Positions 7,885 through 17,005 of a stretch of DNA of 64,000 nucleotides are shown piece after piece. Under the pieces are notes generated by a model. That model was not told the origin of the DNA and made no database searches. It saw only the letters and a list, made by a program, of their open reading frames with translations. How positions within the stretch are numbered: the stretch's first letter is position 1; each line of letters begins with the position of its first letter. Both the position numbers and the translations under genes were made by a program. This DNA comes from Chryseobacterium pennipullorum (lineage in GTDB: Bacteria; Bacteroidota; Bacteroidia; Flavobacteriales; Weeksellaceae), in assembly GCF_003384725.1 (NCBI RefSeq), contig NZ_QNVV01000008.1, positions 124,001-188,000 on the forward strand. The letters run 5' to 3'.

Positions 7885-8215
7885 AAAATATATAGGAAAG
7901 GTTACAGAGACTAACCTTGATGATTGGTTACACTCAACAGGTTTTTTATTTCCTCAGACTAAAACTCAGATAGAGAGGTTTAATAAACTTTATGAAGATT
8001 ATGATTTTAAGTTGAAAAACACTAGCATCAATGTTAAATCAATCATTGATGGTTCTTTTTGCGTTGAAAAAGAATCAAAAATTTTATCAATTGACACAAA
8101 CCTAAGTCATGAAATAGAAAGTTTGAAAATGGTCGCAAGAAAAGGCCAAAGTAATATTTCTCAAAGCGTCTTTGACAAAATGAAACAGAATCAGAAAAAG
8201 AAGAAAGGTGATTGA
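7871..8215 (+). CDS. Small protein between sigma-like and ImmA/IrrE genes, possible anti-sigma or cleavage substrate
   Basis: A 114-residue protein of no family I recognise. It is soluble, with a C-terminal lysine-rich tail (KMKQNQKKKKGD) and a helical segment around residues 85-105. It overlaps the upstream gene by 14 bp and the downstream peptidase by 8 bp, so the three are translationally coupled. In comparable modules, the partner of an ImmA/IrrE protease is the repressor or antitoxin that it cleaves. This protein is the natural candidate to hold the sigma-like protein inactive and be cut by the protease. That role is inference. Confidence 0.6.
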   Translation: MGIDKKYIGKVTETNLDDWLHSTGFLFPQTKTQIERFNKLYEDYDFKLKNTSINVKSIIDGSFCVEKESKILSIDTNLSHEIESLKMVARKGQSNISQSVFDKMKQNQKKKKGD

Positions 8216-9008
8216 TAGCAGTTCCTTATCAAAAATAAAAAAGCTTGCTGGAACCATTAGTGGAAATTTCAATACTGAAAAAATAATTCCATTAGATCTT
8301 ATTGCAGAATCTGAGGACATTGAGGTGTTTTATGATCATTATGACAAAGGAACTTTTGATGGAATGACTGTATATGAGGACAATGAATTTTATATTCACA
8401 TTAATATTGATAATCATAATAGGTATAATTCTCCACGCTCTAGATTTACACTAGCCCACGAACTTGGACACTATTTTATAGACACACATCGCGTTGGACT
8501 CAAACTGGGAATTTTAGAACCTCATCCCTCGAAAATTGACAAGATTCAATTCGATAAAATTGAAAGAGAAGCAGACTATTTTGCAGCTTGTCTCTTAATG
8601 CCAGAAGAATCTTTTCAACGAGATTTAAGGAAGAGAAAAAAATTTAGTTTTGATGTAATTGATGAGTTAAGCAGGGAATATAATGTGAGTAAAACTTCAT
8701 GTGCACTCAGATTTGCAGAAATAGGAAATCATCCTATCAAAATAGTTTATGCTGAGAATGGATTTGTGAAATGGCAAAAAAACAGTCAGGGCTTTCCTTT
8801 CTGGCACCTACTTAATGATAAAAAAGTTCCTGAAGGTTTAGCTATGGCTGATTATTTTAAAAATGTAAAAACTTTAATTGAAAATCCAGAAGAAATTTTT
8901 GCCATAGATTGCTTTGAAGGTGTAAAATCTGAAGACTCCAGAAGAACTTTCTATGAACATTGTATAGTGTATGAAAATTGTGCACTAAGTATTATTTGGG
9001 AAGATTAA
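8208..9008 (+). CDS. ImmA/IrrE-family zinc metallopeptidase (CapP-like)
   Basis: A 266-residue protein starting at a GTG that overlaps the previous gene. It has the zinc peptidase motif HELGH at residues 84-88 and the downstream glutamate ligand in EREADYFAACLLMP (E121). A C-terminal extension of about 120 residues is of unknown fold. ImmA/IrrE proteases cleave repressors on DNA damage or phage infection. In many CBASS loci the analogous CapP cleaves the repressor CapH. Here no HTH repressor is seen; the operon partners are a sigma-like and a small protein. The metallopeptidase assignment is firm and the substrate is inferred. Confidence 0.85.
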   Translation: MIDSSSLSKIKKLAGTISGNFNTEKIIPLDLIAESEDIEVFYDHYDKGTFDGMTVYEDNEFYIHINIDNHNRYNSPRSRFTLAHELGHYFIDTHRVGLKLGILEPHPSKIDKIQFDKIEREADYFAACLLMPEESFQRDLRKRKKFSFDVIDELSREYNVSKTSCALRFAEIGNHPIKIVYAENGFVKWQKNSQGFPFWHLLNDKKVPEGLAMADYFKNVKTLIENPEEIFAIDCFEGVKSEDSRRTFYEHCIVYENCALSIIWED

Positions 9009-9205
9009 GATTAAATTTATAAATATACTTTTATAATCTACAAATAATATTTATCTACAATAAAATACAACTTGATAAAAATGGTATTTTATTTTCATTC
9101 GGCACATCCAAGAACATAGTTGCTACAATTTATACAAAATTCTAAAAAAGAATTTTAAAATATATTTCTTCATAATTAATAAATTCTACATTAAAATAAC
9201 TTCTT

Positions 9206-9230
9206 GAAAATACGGAAAACCGTATTTTTC
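9206..9230. terminator. Bidirectional terminator between convergent genes
   Basis: GAAAATACGG (9206-9215) pairs with CCGTATTTTTC (9220-9230), apart from one bulged T, around a 4-base loop. A/T runs on both sides serve the peptidase operon from the left and the gene at 9238 from the right. Confidence 0.7.
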
Positions 9231-9237
9231 AAATTTT

Positions 9238-9942
9238 TCATTTCATCCTTTCCTGTTGAAGATAGTCATATCTTAACTTCAGCCACTCAAAATGCTCTTT
9301 CTTAAATTGTCTTCTAGACAATTCCTTATTTACAATTTTATCAAGAATACCTTCAACTCGTCTTGTAAACTGTCTCATAGTAGCAATAAGATCTACCTCT
9401 TCAATTTCTTTTTTTCTTCCTATCAAACTTAAATTGCTACCCCATTTATCAATGCTTGTCATTGCTAATCTATAAAAATCAGTGTCTTCGTCTTCTCCAG
9501 CATTTATATAACTGGTTGTATGTGAGCCAAGTTTATTTCTAAGTTCGATAATTTTTGCAGATTTCAGATCAGCTCTAATTTGCTTTTGTCCCTCAACATT
9601 AAACAATCTTATCAGATCAGTAATAGCTCCCAACTGAAGATAGTAAGCATTCAATACTCCATATAGTCTTAAATACTGTTCTCCATGGGAATTAGATTCA
9701 GTAATTAATCCATTTTTAAAAACTTCGTCGATAGCATATTGTGAATCCTCCAGTAAATCTATACAAGCTCTGAATAAGTCCGGATCATAATTATTTTCAA
9801 ATTTCAGCACTTTTGTTAATTTACTTTGATATTCATCCTCATCACAAAAATTTTTCACAGGTACATATCTTAAAATTCCTAAAAGTATTTCTGCATAAAT
9901 AGCCACCGTTGAGGTAGAGTCCAAATATTCTTTATCAGTCAT
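9238..9942 (-). CDS. Uncharacterised helical protein with a HEPN-like R-x5-H motif
   Basis: A 234-residue, mostly helical protein. The segment LRNKLGSHTTSY contains R135 and H141, the R-x4-6-H arrangement of HEPN ribonuclease domains. The preceding LRLYGVLNAYYLQLGAITDL helix fits the second HEPN helix. HEPN proteins in defence loci are usually RNases or nucleotide transferases. It lies 33 bp downstream of the 272-residue gene and probably forms an operon with it; the pair follows the CBASS control module. No membrane segment is seen. HEPN membership rests on one motif and helix pattern, so it is tentative. Confidence 0.5.
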   Translation of the reverse strand: MTDKEYLDSTSTVAIYAEILLGILRYVPVKNFCDEDEYQSKLTKVLKFENNYDPDLFRACIDLLEDSQYAIDEVFKNGLITESNSHGEQYLRLYGVLNAYYLQLGAITDLIRLFNVEGQKQIRADLKSAKIIELRNKLGSHTTSYINAGEDEDTDFYRLAMTSIDKWGSNLSLIGRKKEIEEVDLIATMRQFTRRVEGILDKIVNKELSRRQFKKEHFEWLKLRYDYLQQERMK

Positions 9943-9975
9943 ATTTAATTCTATAATGTGTATTAAAAATTAGGT

Positions 9976-10794
9976 CTATTTTTCAATTTTAAACAATGGG
10001 TTTAACAAATTACATTGACGAACTCCCCATTCATAATATTTCTGTTGATTTTCTGTATACAAATTGTTTTCAAGAAGGAATCTTTTTCTTTCATTTAGAT
10101 AATTTAATATTCGTTGTGATTTGTCAAAATTTTCTGCATCTATCATCAAATTTTCAACTTCCCTTTTTTCATCTTCAATCTTTTTTTGTTTCTCTTTTTC
10201 CTGCTCTCTAATAATCGCTTGTTTTCTCCAACTTTCTTTTAGCTCCAAATGATATTCATGTGAATACTTCGCATAAAGTTCAATATATGCCACAACACGA
10301 ATTAATTTTTCTTCAATGGCAGAATACGGTGTATCTTTCCATTCTTTACGGTTCCATGTATCTTCATACATTTGTACACACAAGAATTCTGTCATCACAA
10401 AATCTCTTGAACTATACTTACTATCATCATTCGTTACATACTTTCCCACATTTCGAATACTTAAATGAATTTCTCGATCTAAAATTTTAATAATGTTTTG
10501 ATCATTAATGTCAAAACCGAAATGATGCCCTCTGAATTCAATTAGTTTTACCAGAAAATCCACAATAAGCAGTGTTCTTGCTAAATACTTCTTATCTACT
10601 GCTATAGGCACAATTAATTTCTTCCTTGCTTTTTTTTCCCAATAGTTCTCGGCGGACTCAAACCAATCCTTAGTATTTGATGTAATCTCGTGAGGGTTCG
10701 ATAACCTTTTTAAAAACTTTATTGGAGCACATTTATCATTTTCGATCTCCTTTATTCTGTCTTCAATTTCTTGTCGGGGTATGGTTTTGAACAT
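9976..10794 (-). CDS. Uncharacterised accessory-island protein, first gene of a pair with the HEPN-like gene
   Basis: A 272-residue soluble protein with an acidic/basic coiled-coil stretch near residues 190-220 (REQEKEKQKKIEDEKREVEN). It ends in a YYEWGVRQCNLLNPLF segment. That C-terminal pattern (helix with W/Y-W, then LNPL or DPL) recurs in hypothetical proteins of genomic islands in many phyla, some with N-terminal DNA-binding parts. I know no function for them. It precedes the HEPN-like gene by 33 bp on the same strand, so joint function is plausible. Nothing catalytic is visible. Confidence 0.6.
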   Translation of the reverse strand: MFKTIPRQEIEDRIKEIENDKCAPIKFLKRLSNPHEITSNTKDWFESAENYWEKKARKKLIVPIAVDKKYLARTLLIVDFLVKLIEFRGHHFGFDINDQNIIKILDREIHLSIRNVGKYVTNDDSKYSSRDFVMTEFLCVQMYEDTWNRKEWKDTPYSAIEEKLIRVVAYIELYAKYSHEYHLELKESWRKQAIIREQEKEKQKKIEDEKREVENLMIDAENFDKSQRILNYLNERKRFLLENNLYTENQQKYYEWGVRQCNLLNPLFKIEK

Positions 10795-10848
10795 AATGAA
10801 TCATCTTTTTATTTAAGTACATTATAGTTGAGTTATAATTTTTAACTA

Positions 10849-11727
10849 CTAAAAAGCTATTCTTTCACCCATTTTCACATAGGTCTCAAATCCTTTCTTT
10901 GTATTTTCGATAATATCACGATCGATTGTTATATGACCTTTTTCGATAAGCATCACGATTGTCGAGCCACCAAATGCAAAATATCCCATCTCCTGCCCTT
11001 TTGAGATCTCTGTATATGGTTTAAAAGTGTTGATAATACTTCCAAACATGGTCGCTCCCACAGCAGAAATCAATATTTTACCTTTCTGGTCTGTTGATAA
11101 AATGGTATATTCTCTTTTATTCTCGCAAAACACTCTTCCAAAATCTTTAATCAAGGCATAAGGTGATACCGACAAATAATGTCCCTTTATCTTTACAGGT
11201 TCCGATGGGATTCCGTTATAAGGAAAATGAAAGCGATGATAATCATTGGGGGCAAGCCTTAAAATAAAAATTGATGAGTTTTCAAAAGAGCGTGCTAATT
11301 CCTTATTTCTAAGAAAGCCTTCCAATGTAAAACGCTGTCCTTTGACATAGAACTCATGTACATCTGCCACGTTTTCGAAAGCGATTATTTTTCCATCGCC
11401 GGGCGAGACAAGTCCGTCCTCTATAGTTCTTGCCCCTGTCTTCAGCTTTCTGAAAATAAAGTCATTAAACGAGGAAAAGTCGCCCATATTTTTTTCGGAC
11501 TCAGACAAATCAATTTTCAGAGTATCTACAAAACTTTTAATCCTCTTTACAGATGATTTTTTATACATTTTTCTGCCATACCAATCCGAAACAATTTTTT
11601 GCTTAACCAAGGGAAGAATAGCCGTTTTTCCGAAAGGATGATGGTACAAAAATTTAAGCATACGTTCCGCTGGCGGCACTTCTCTTTGAATTTGTCCTGT
11701 TTTTCTTACAATATATTTTATTTCCAT
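10849..11727 (-). CDS. psd: Phosphatidylserine decarboxylase
   Basis: A 292-residue proenzyme. It converts phosphatidylserine to phosphatidylethanolamine at the inner membrane, using a pyruvoyl group made by self-cleavage. The cleavage site is GGST near the C-terminus (S255 becomes the pyruvoyl residue). Other family signatures include the LAPNDYHRFHFP segment with the catalytic-type histidine, and GATMFGSIINTF. Length and motif order are those of the longer psd class. It appears to be a single-gene unit and a housekeeping gene, probably outside the CBASS island. Confidence 0.93.
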   Translation of the reverse strand: MEIKYIVRKTGQIQREVPPAERMLKFLYHHPFGKTAILPLVKQKIVSDWYGRKMYKKSSVKRIKSFVDTLKIDLSESEKNMGDFSSFNDFIFRKLKTGARTIEDGLVSPGDGKIIAFENVADVHEFYVKGQRFTLEGFLRNKELARSFENSSIFILRLAPNDYHRFHFPYNGIPSEPVKIKGHYLSVSPYALIKDFGRVFCENKREYTILSTDQKGKILISAVGATMFGSIINTFKPYTEISKGQEMGYFAFGGSTIVMLIEKGHITIDRDIIENTKKGFETYVKMGERIAF

Positions 11728-12129
11728 ATTTAGGCATTCTTTTTATTTGAAAATCTGAATTCATCTTGGTAAAATTAGCAATAATTATAAGTTGACACTA
11801 AACAGACAGATCCAACATGCAAATTAAAACACTGATTAAGCGAGATTTACAAATACGGTATAAATAGTGAATTTTTATCCGGAATTCAAATTATGGTAAT
11901 ATTATGAATACTTGTGGTAAACTTAATCACTTCTGAACACTAATGTTATAAATCAACGACTTGTTTTACAAGTACTTACACCACAATCCGATATTAGATT
12001 GTTACCTATGAGATGTTCCGTAAGAAAATGAAAACAGCATTATTCAATAATTTTGCTCCTACAAAATAGTGAACAAGGAAATTATACTTTTCGTTTACTG
12101 AAAGTGTTGAAATATCTTAAAATAATATA
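11728..12129. other. Intergenic stretch without a recognised feature
   Basis: About 400 bp between divergent psd and membrane-protein genes. No open frame resembles a gene. No strong hairpin, repeat or second tRNA fragment was found, although one island edge might be expected near here. Confidence 0.5.
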
Positions 12130-13071
12130 ATGTTATTTACCAAATATAAAATTCCGGATACTTACAAAGAGTATGTGACGAAACATGTAAAGGCCTTTAG
12201 TTTGATATTTTTAATGCTGGGGACATCATTTTTTGTCAAAAGCAGAGAAATTATACTTCCAGAAATGGCAGCACTATCCATCGGCTCTTTCATCTACCTA
12301 AAAGACGATTGGCGAAGAAAGCCTTTGCATCTATTCTACCTACCATCTATTACCGCTATAATTGGTTTTGGCATCAATATGTTAGATATTTCAATGGTAA
12401 TGAAGCTTATCATCTCTCTAATATTGGTATTAGCCGTATTAAAAATTGCAGAAAACTTCTTGGCTCCTGCAATTGCAACAGGCCTTCTACCAATCATCAC
12501 CAATTGTTCATCATGGGAATTTTTAGCCTCCATTTTCTTTTTTACTTTTATTTTGGGTTTTTCTATTTTTATTAATAAAAAAAATAACCCTGTAAATTCT
12601 ATCAACAAATCTTCCGCAGGTAAATCTATTCATCTTTTTACCTATCTATTCATTACCATTGTATGGTTTATAATTTGTGATATGTACGAGCATATGGAAA
12701 TGGCTGCTATCCCCCCAATAATAGTCATTGCATTTGAAAATATGACTAAGACTTCGTACACTATTACTACACTGGTCACACAAATTGTTGCTATGTCAAT
12801 TGCATCAATGATTGGCTTTTATTGTTATAATTTCTTTAATCAGCACATTATAATAAGTGGAGCAGCGAGTTTTACTCTTATTACTCTGGTACTATATACT
12901 TTAAAGGTAAAACTACCACCTGCCTACGCAATGGCAATTCTTCCAATGATACTGGACAGGCAGACGCCTGTCTATTTTACCACAAGGACTTTAATAATGT
13001 CTTTAACTTTGTTCACTTTGATTTACATTTCAAAAAGGCTGATCGAGAATTACTCAACCCATCAGAAATAG
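12130..13071 (+). CDS. Multi-pass membrane protein of unknown function
   Basis: A 313-residue protein with about nine or ten hydrophobic segments and short loops, including KDDWRRKPLH near residue 60. A segment near the end (LKVKLPPAYAMAILPMIL) is faintly reminiscent of HPP-family proteins, but the match is too weak to name it. It lies upstream of the MarR-GNAT gene on the same strand but is separated from it by that gene's own promoter and operator, so it is probably a separate unit. A transporter is likely on topology; the substrate is unknown. Confidence 0.7.
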   Translation: MLFTKYKIPDTYKEYVTKHVKAFSLIFLMLGTSFFVKSREIILPEMAALSIGSFIYLKDDWRRKPLHLFYLPSITAIIGFGINMLDISMVMKLIISLILVLAVLKIAENFLAPAIATGLLPIITNCSSWEFLASIFFFTFILGFSIFINKKNNPVNSINKSSAGKSIHLFTYLFITIVWFIICDMYEHMEMAAIPPIIVIAFENMTKTSYTITTLVTQIVAMSIASMIGFYCYNFFNQHIIISGAASFTLITLVLYTLKVKLPPAYAMAILPMILDRQTPVYFTTRTLIMSLTLFTLIYISKRLIENYSTHQK

Positions 13072-13150
13072 CCGTCACAAGAAATAATAAGTTGCTAAAA
13101 ATCATTATTTGGTATTATACAAAATTCTGCTGTCTGAAAATAAATACAAA

Positions 13151-13190
13151 ATTAGTTGACTAAAGCAACTAATTTTGTATATTTGCTCTA
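13151..13190 (+). promoter_or_regulatory. Promoter and palindromic operator of the MarR-GNAT gene
   Basis: A perfect 8-bp inverted repeat, ATTAGTTG and CAACTAAT (13151-13158, 13166-13173) with a 7-bp spacer, overlaps a TTG -33 box (13156-13158). It lies 19 bp before a TAnnTTTG -7 element (TATATTTG, 13178-13185). This is the classic layout for MarR autorepression. The start codon (13190) lies 5 bases after the -7 box, so the mRNA may be leaderless. Confidence 0.75.
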
Positions 13191-14119
13191 TGAAAAAGCA
13201 AACTGCACAAATAAGATCGTTTAACAGATTTTACACAAAACATATTGGCCTGTTAGAGAGTAGTTTTCTGGATAGTGAATATTCTCTTACCGATGTAAGA
13301 ATTCTCTTCGAAATTGGTAACAATGACCAAATAACTTCTCAACAAATCAGTAATGCGCTTAATGTTGATAAGGGCTACCTCAGCAGAATTCTAAGATCAC
13401 TCATTGCAAAAGGATTAGTCATTAAATTTCAATCCATCAATGATAAAAGAAATTTTAATCTGAAACTTTCAGAAAGCGGAGAAATTCTTTTGCAGTCTTT
13501 AGACAGTAGATCAGACAATCTGGTTGAACAATTAATCAAAAATTTAAACGGAACTGAAAAAGAATTGCTTATCAATTCAATGAACAATATTAAAACCCTA
13601 CTGGAACCTGATTACAATAAATCAAGTTTAGCGGATAGGGTTACATTTAGAGAGGAATTAAAACCTGGAGATATCGGTTATCTTATCCATCTTCACGGAA
13701 AACTATATGCAGAAGAATCGGGATACAGTTTAGATTTCGAAAATTATGTCATTAAAACTTTTTATGAATTTCTTCAACATTATTCACCTGAAAAAGATAG
13801 AATTTGGCTTGCTGAATATAATGGGAAGATTGAGGGTTGCATTGCCATTATCGGTCAAAGCAATAATGAAGCACAATTGAGATGGTTTCTTATAACACCA
13901 CTGCTTCGGGGAACAGGAATTGGTAAAAAACTGTTTACTTCTGCAATAGAATATTGCAGAAACCGAAAGTATGACAATTTGTTTTTAATGACTACTAATA
14001 AGCAGGGAAAAGCTATCTCAATGTACGAAAAAGCCGGATTTGTAAAAACGGAATCTATAAAATCACTCCAGTGGGGGCAGGAAATGGTGGAAGAGCGTTT
14101 TGATTTAAAACTTTCATGA
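13190..14119 (+). CDS. MarR-type regulator fused to a GNAT acetyltransferase
   Basis: A 309-residue two-domain protein. The N-terminal part, about 140 residues, is a MarR winged helix (TSQQISNALNVDKGYLSRILRSL as the HTH). The rest is a GNAT domain with the acetyl-CoA loop RGTGIGKKL and a C-terminal YEKAGFVKTE. Such fusions occur in many bacteria as bifunctional regulators that may acetylate a small effector or protein. An alternative TTG start 15 bases upstream would lie inside the promoter, so ATG 13190 was chosen. Its stop overlaps the end of the convergent AraC gene by 6 bp. The adjoining palindrome suggests autoregulation. Confidence 0.85.
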   Translation: MKKQTAQIRSFNRFYTKHIGLLESSFLDSEYSLTDVRILFEIGNNDQITSQQISNALNVDKGYLSRILRSLIAKGLVIKFQSINDKRNFNLKLSESGEILLQSLDSRSDNLVEQLIKNLNGTEKELLINSMNNIKTLLEPDYNKSSLADRVTFREELKPGDIGYLIHLHGKLYAEESGYSLDFENYVIKTFYEFLQHYSPEKDRIWLAEYNGKIEGCIAIIGQSNNEAQLRWFLITPLLRGTGIGKKLFTSAIEYCRNRKYDNLFLMTTNKQGKAISMYEKAGFVKTESIKSLQWGQEMVEERFDLKLS

Positions 14120-15067
14120 AATGGATGATTTTCTAAACTCAATGGGACTCATCCCCGTATGATGTTTAAAAAATCGCGTAAAGTTGGCAGGATATCCAAA
14201 TCCCATCTCAAATGCAATCTCATTCAGTCGTTTTCGGGGATCAAAAATTTTATTCTTAGCAACTGAAATAATTTTCCTATGTATATACTCCTGAGCTGAA
14301 TAGCTAGTTTTCTTCTTTATAAGATCGCCAAAGTAGTTGGCAGATAAATTCATTGCATCAGCGCACCAACCCACGGATGGAAGTCCAATGGTTTGTGGTT
14401 TCTCAGAGTCGAAATAATGATCAAGCAGCGCTTCAAAATCAGATAAAATACCGCTATTAATCTCTTTTCTGGTATCAAACTGGCGATCGTAAAACCGAAG
14501 AATATAATTTAACAGCAATTCAAGATGGGCAATAATAAGTTTATTACTGTATTGATCATGCCCATTTTTAAGTTCAGTTTGAATGTTAAGAAAAATATCA
14601 GTCACAATCTCCCTCTCATTATCAGCGAGATGTAATGCCTCTCTTGATTGGTAAGTAAAATAGTGGAATTCTTTAATCTGTTCCGCCAGATTTGTTCCAT
14701 GAAGTAAATCCGGATGGAAAATCAATCCTATTCCCATTGGTTGATAATGCTCTGATGAGCCTTCATAACCAACGATCTGACCTGGTGCAAAAAAAACAAG
14801 AGTACCGTTCTGATAATCATACGTCTCCTTTCCATAAATAATGTCTCCACACGCTATATCTTTTAGAACAATACTGTACAAACCAAGATACATCATTTTT
14901 TCATTTCCCGGCTTGGACTTGGAATAATCTATTATATTAATGAGCGGATGAAACGTTGGATGGTTATTATAACTACTATACTGATCTACAGTCTCGAATC
15001 GAATGATATTTTCCACTGAACTGAAAGTTTTAATCAAAATTAATACTTTTTTCTCATTCAGTCTCAC
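14114..15067 (-). CDS. AraC-family transcriptional regulator
   Basis: A 317-residue protein with an N-terminal cupin-like sensing half and a C-terminal pair of helix-turn-helix motifs (about residues 205-310). The second HTH reads RLNEIAFEMGFGYPANFTRFFKHHTGMSPIEFR, typical AraC/XylS. It is divergent from the aldo/keto reductase gene starting 98 bp away, which makes that gene its likely target. The ligand is unknown. Normal length; the final residues overlap the end of the MarR-GNAT gene. Confidence 0.88.
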   Translation of the reverse strand: MRLNEKKVLILIKTFSSVENIIRFETVDQYSSYNNHPTFHPLINIIDYSKSKPGNEKMMYLGLYSIVLKDIACGDIIYGKETYDYQNGTLVFFAPGQIVGYEGSSEHYQPMGIGLIFHPDLLHGTNLAEQIKEFHYFTYQSREALHLADNEREIVTDIFLNIQTELKNGHDQYSNKLIIAHLELLLNYILRFYDRQFDTRKEINSGILSDFEALLDHYFDSEKPQTIGLPSVGWCADAMNLSANYFGDLIKKKTSYSAQEYIHRKIISVAKNKIFDPRKRLNEIAFEMGFGYPANFTRFFKHHTGMSPIEFRKSSIS

Positions 15068-15161
15068 ATATAACTCATACTGTAATAATGATAAGTAATA
15101 CCGTAATCTGCATAACAGAATTTCGTGTTATAATGCTGAATTTCGTATTACTAAAATTTAA

Positions 15162-16130
<969 letters not shown>

Positions 16131-16154
16131 ATACTAAACCTGAGTTACATTTTA

Positions 16155-16186
16155 AAATCAAAAAAGGCTGCTTAATCAGCAGCCTT
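16155..16186 (-). terminator. Intrinsic terminator of the OsmC-thioredoxin unit
   Basis: A 9-bp perfect stem AAGGCTGCT/AGCAGCCTT (16164-16172, 16178-16186) with a 5-base loop. On the minus strand it is followed by a run of T. It lies between the convergent aldo/keto reductase and thioredoxin genes and could stop both. Confidence 0.8.
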
Positions 16187-16209
16187 GCAGAATCATCATA
16201 AAGGCAAAA

Positions 16210-16512
16210 TTAATTCGATTTTAGCAGATCACTTAAAATCTTAATTAACGATTCTGAAGAATAAATACCGGATTCACGCCACTTCAATTCATTACTTTGA
16301 AATATCATGGTTGTCGGAACACTTCTGATCTGTAAATGAGAAGCTAATTCATGATTTTGGTCTATATCGATTCTCTCATACTGAATCTGATCTCCTATGG
16401 ATTCAACAACTTCTTCTAATTGAGGTTTCATCATAACACAAGGCATACACCATGTCGCATGAAAATTAACCAATGTTGGTTTATCGGATTTTATAATTTC
16501 ATCTAAATTCAT
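16210..16512 (-). CDS. Thioredoxin with WCMPC active site
   Basis: A 100-residue thioredoxin-fold protein. The active site is WCMPC (W21, C22, C25) rather than WCGPC, and the cis-proline segment SVPTTMIF is present. The frame is open further upstream, but a longer start would overlap the OsmC gene, and the residues before M1 do not look like thioredoxin. ATG 16512 leaves a 29-bp gap to that gene. There is no signal peptide, so it is cytoplasmic. It is probably co-transcribed with the OsmC gene, fitting a role in keeping peroxidatic thiols reduced. Confidence 0.85.
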   Translation of the reverse strand: MNLDEIIKSDKPTLVNFHATWCMPCVMMKPQLEEVVESIGDQIQYERIDIDQNHELASHLQIRSVPTTMIFQSNELKWRESGIYSSESLIKILSDLLKSN

Positions 16513-16541
16513 CTCTAACAGTTTATAATTTTTATATTGTT

Positions 16542-16934
16542 TTACTTTCCATAAATAAAATGGTAAGTTCTTTCGATTTCCGGATTTAAACTGTTTCCTA
16601 CGGGACACATTTTCGTCGCGGCAGTTTCCAGCACTTGTTTCTGCTCATCAGAATAGTCTTCTTTATAGATGTAGCACGTTATATTAATTTGATCCAGTCG
16701 GCTCATATCTGGCAGCGGTTCATAGCTGATTTCGGTTCTTGCTTCGGAAAGGCTAAAGCCTGACTCACCGGCAATTTTATCCATTACATTCATCATACAG
16801 CTTCCGTATCCGCCAATCAAAAAGTCAATAGGTCTGAATTTTTCTGAATCTGCATTAAGTAATTCTGTATTTAATGGTGATACAATTGCAGATTGGTTGT
16901 TACCAAAATATTTTGTTTCTATAAATGTTTCCAT
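16542..16934 (-). CDS. OsmC family hydroperoxide-resistance protein
   Basis: A 130-residue protein with both OsmC/Ohr cysteines in context: GGYGSCMMNV (C46) and ATKMCPVGNSL (C110). These use a peroxidatic cysteine to reduce organic hydroperoxides. Length is typical. The upstream zinc alcohol dehydrogenase (71-bp gap) and downstream thioredoxin are on the same strand, so this looks like a small detoxification operon. It may belong to the YhfA-like rather than the Ohr subgroup. Confidence 0.85.
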   Translation of the reverse strand: METFIETKYFGNNQSAIVSPLNTELLNADSEKFRPIDFLIGGYGSCMMNVMDKIAGESGFSLSEARTEISYEPLPDMSRLDQINITCYIYKEDYSDEQKQVLETAATKMCPVGNSLNPEIERTYHFIYGK

Positions 16935-17005
16935 TTTGTTTTAATTATTTTTAATTATAATTTCTTCTTCCATTGGAAGATTATGTGAAGAGCATTTTGT
17001 CTATT

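Noticed and set aside
13175..13189. TTG start for the MarR-GNAT gene
   Set aside because: It lies inside the operator/promoter, upstream of the likely transcription start.
16513..16608. Longer thioredoxin start
   Set aside because: It would overlap the OsmC gene and adds 32 residues without thioredoxin character.
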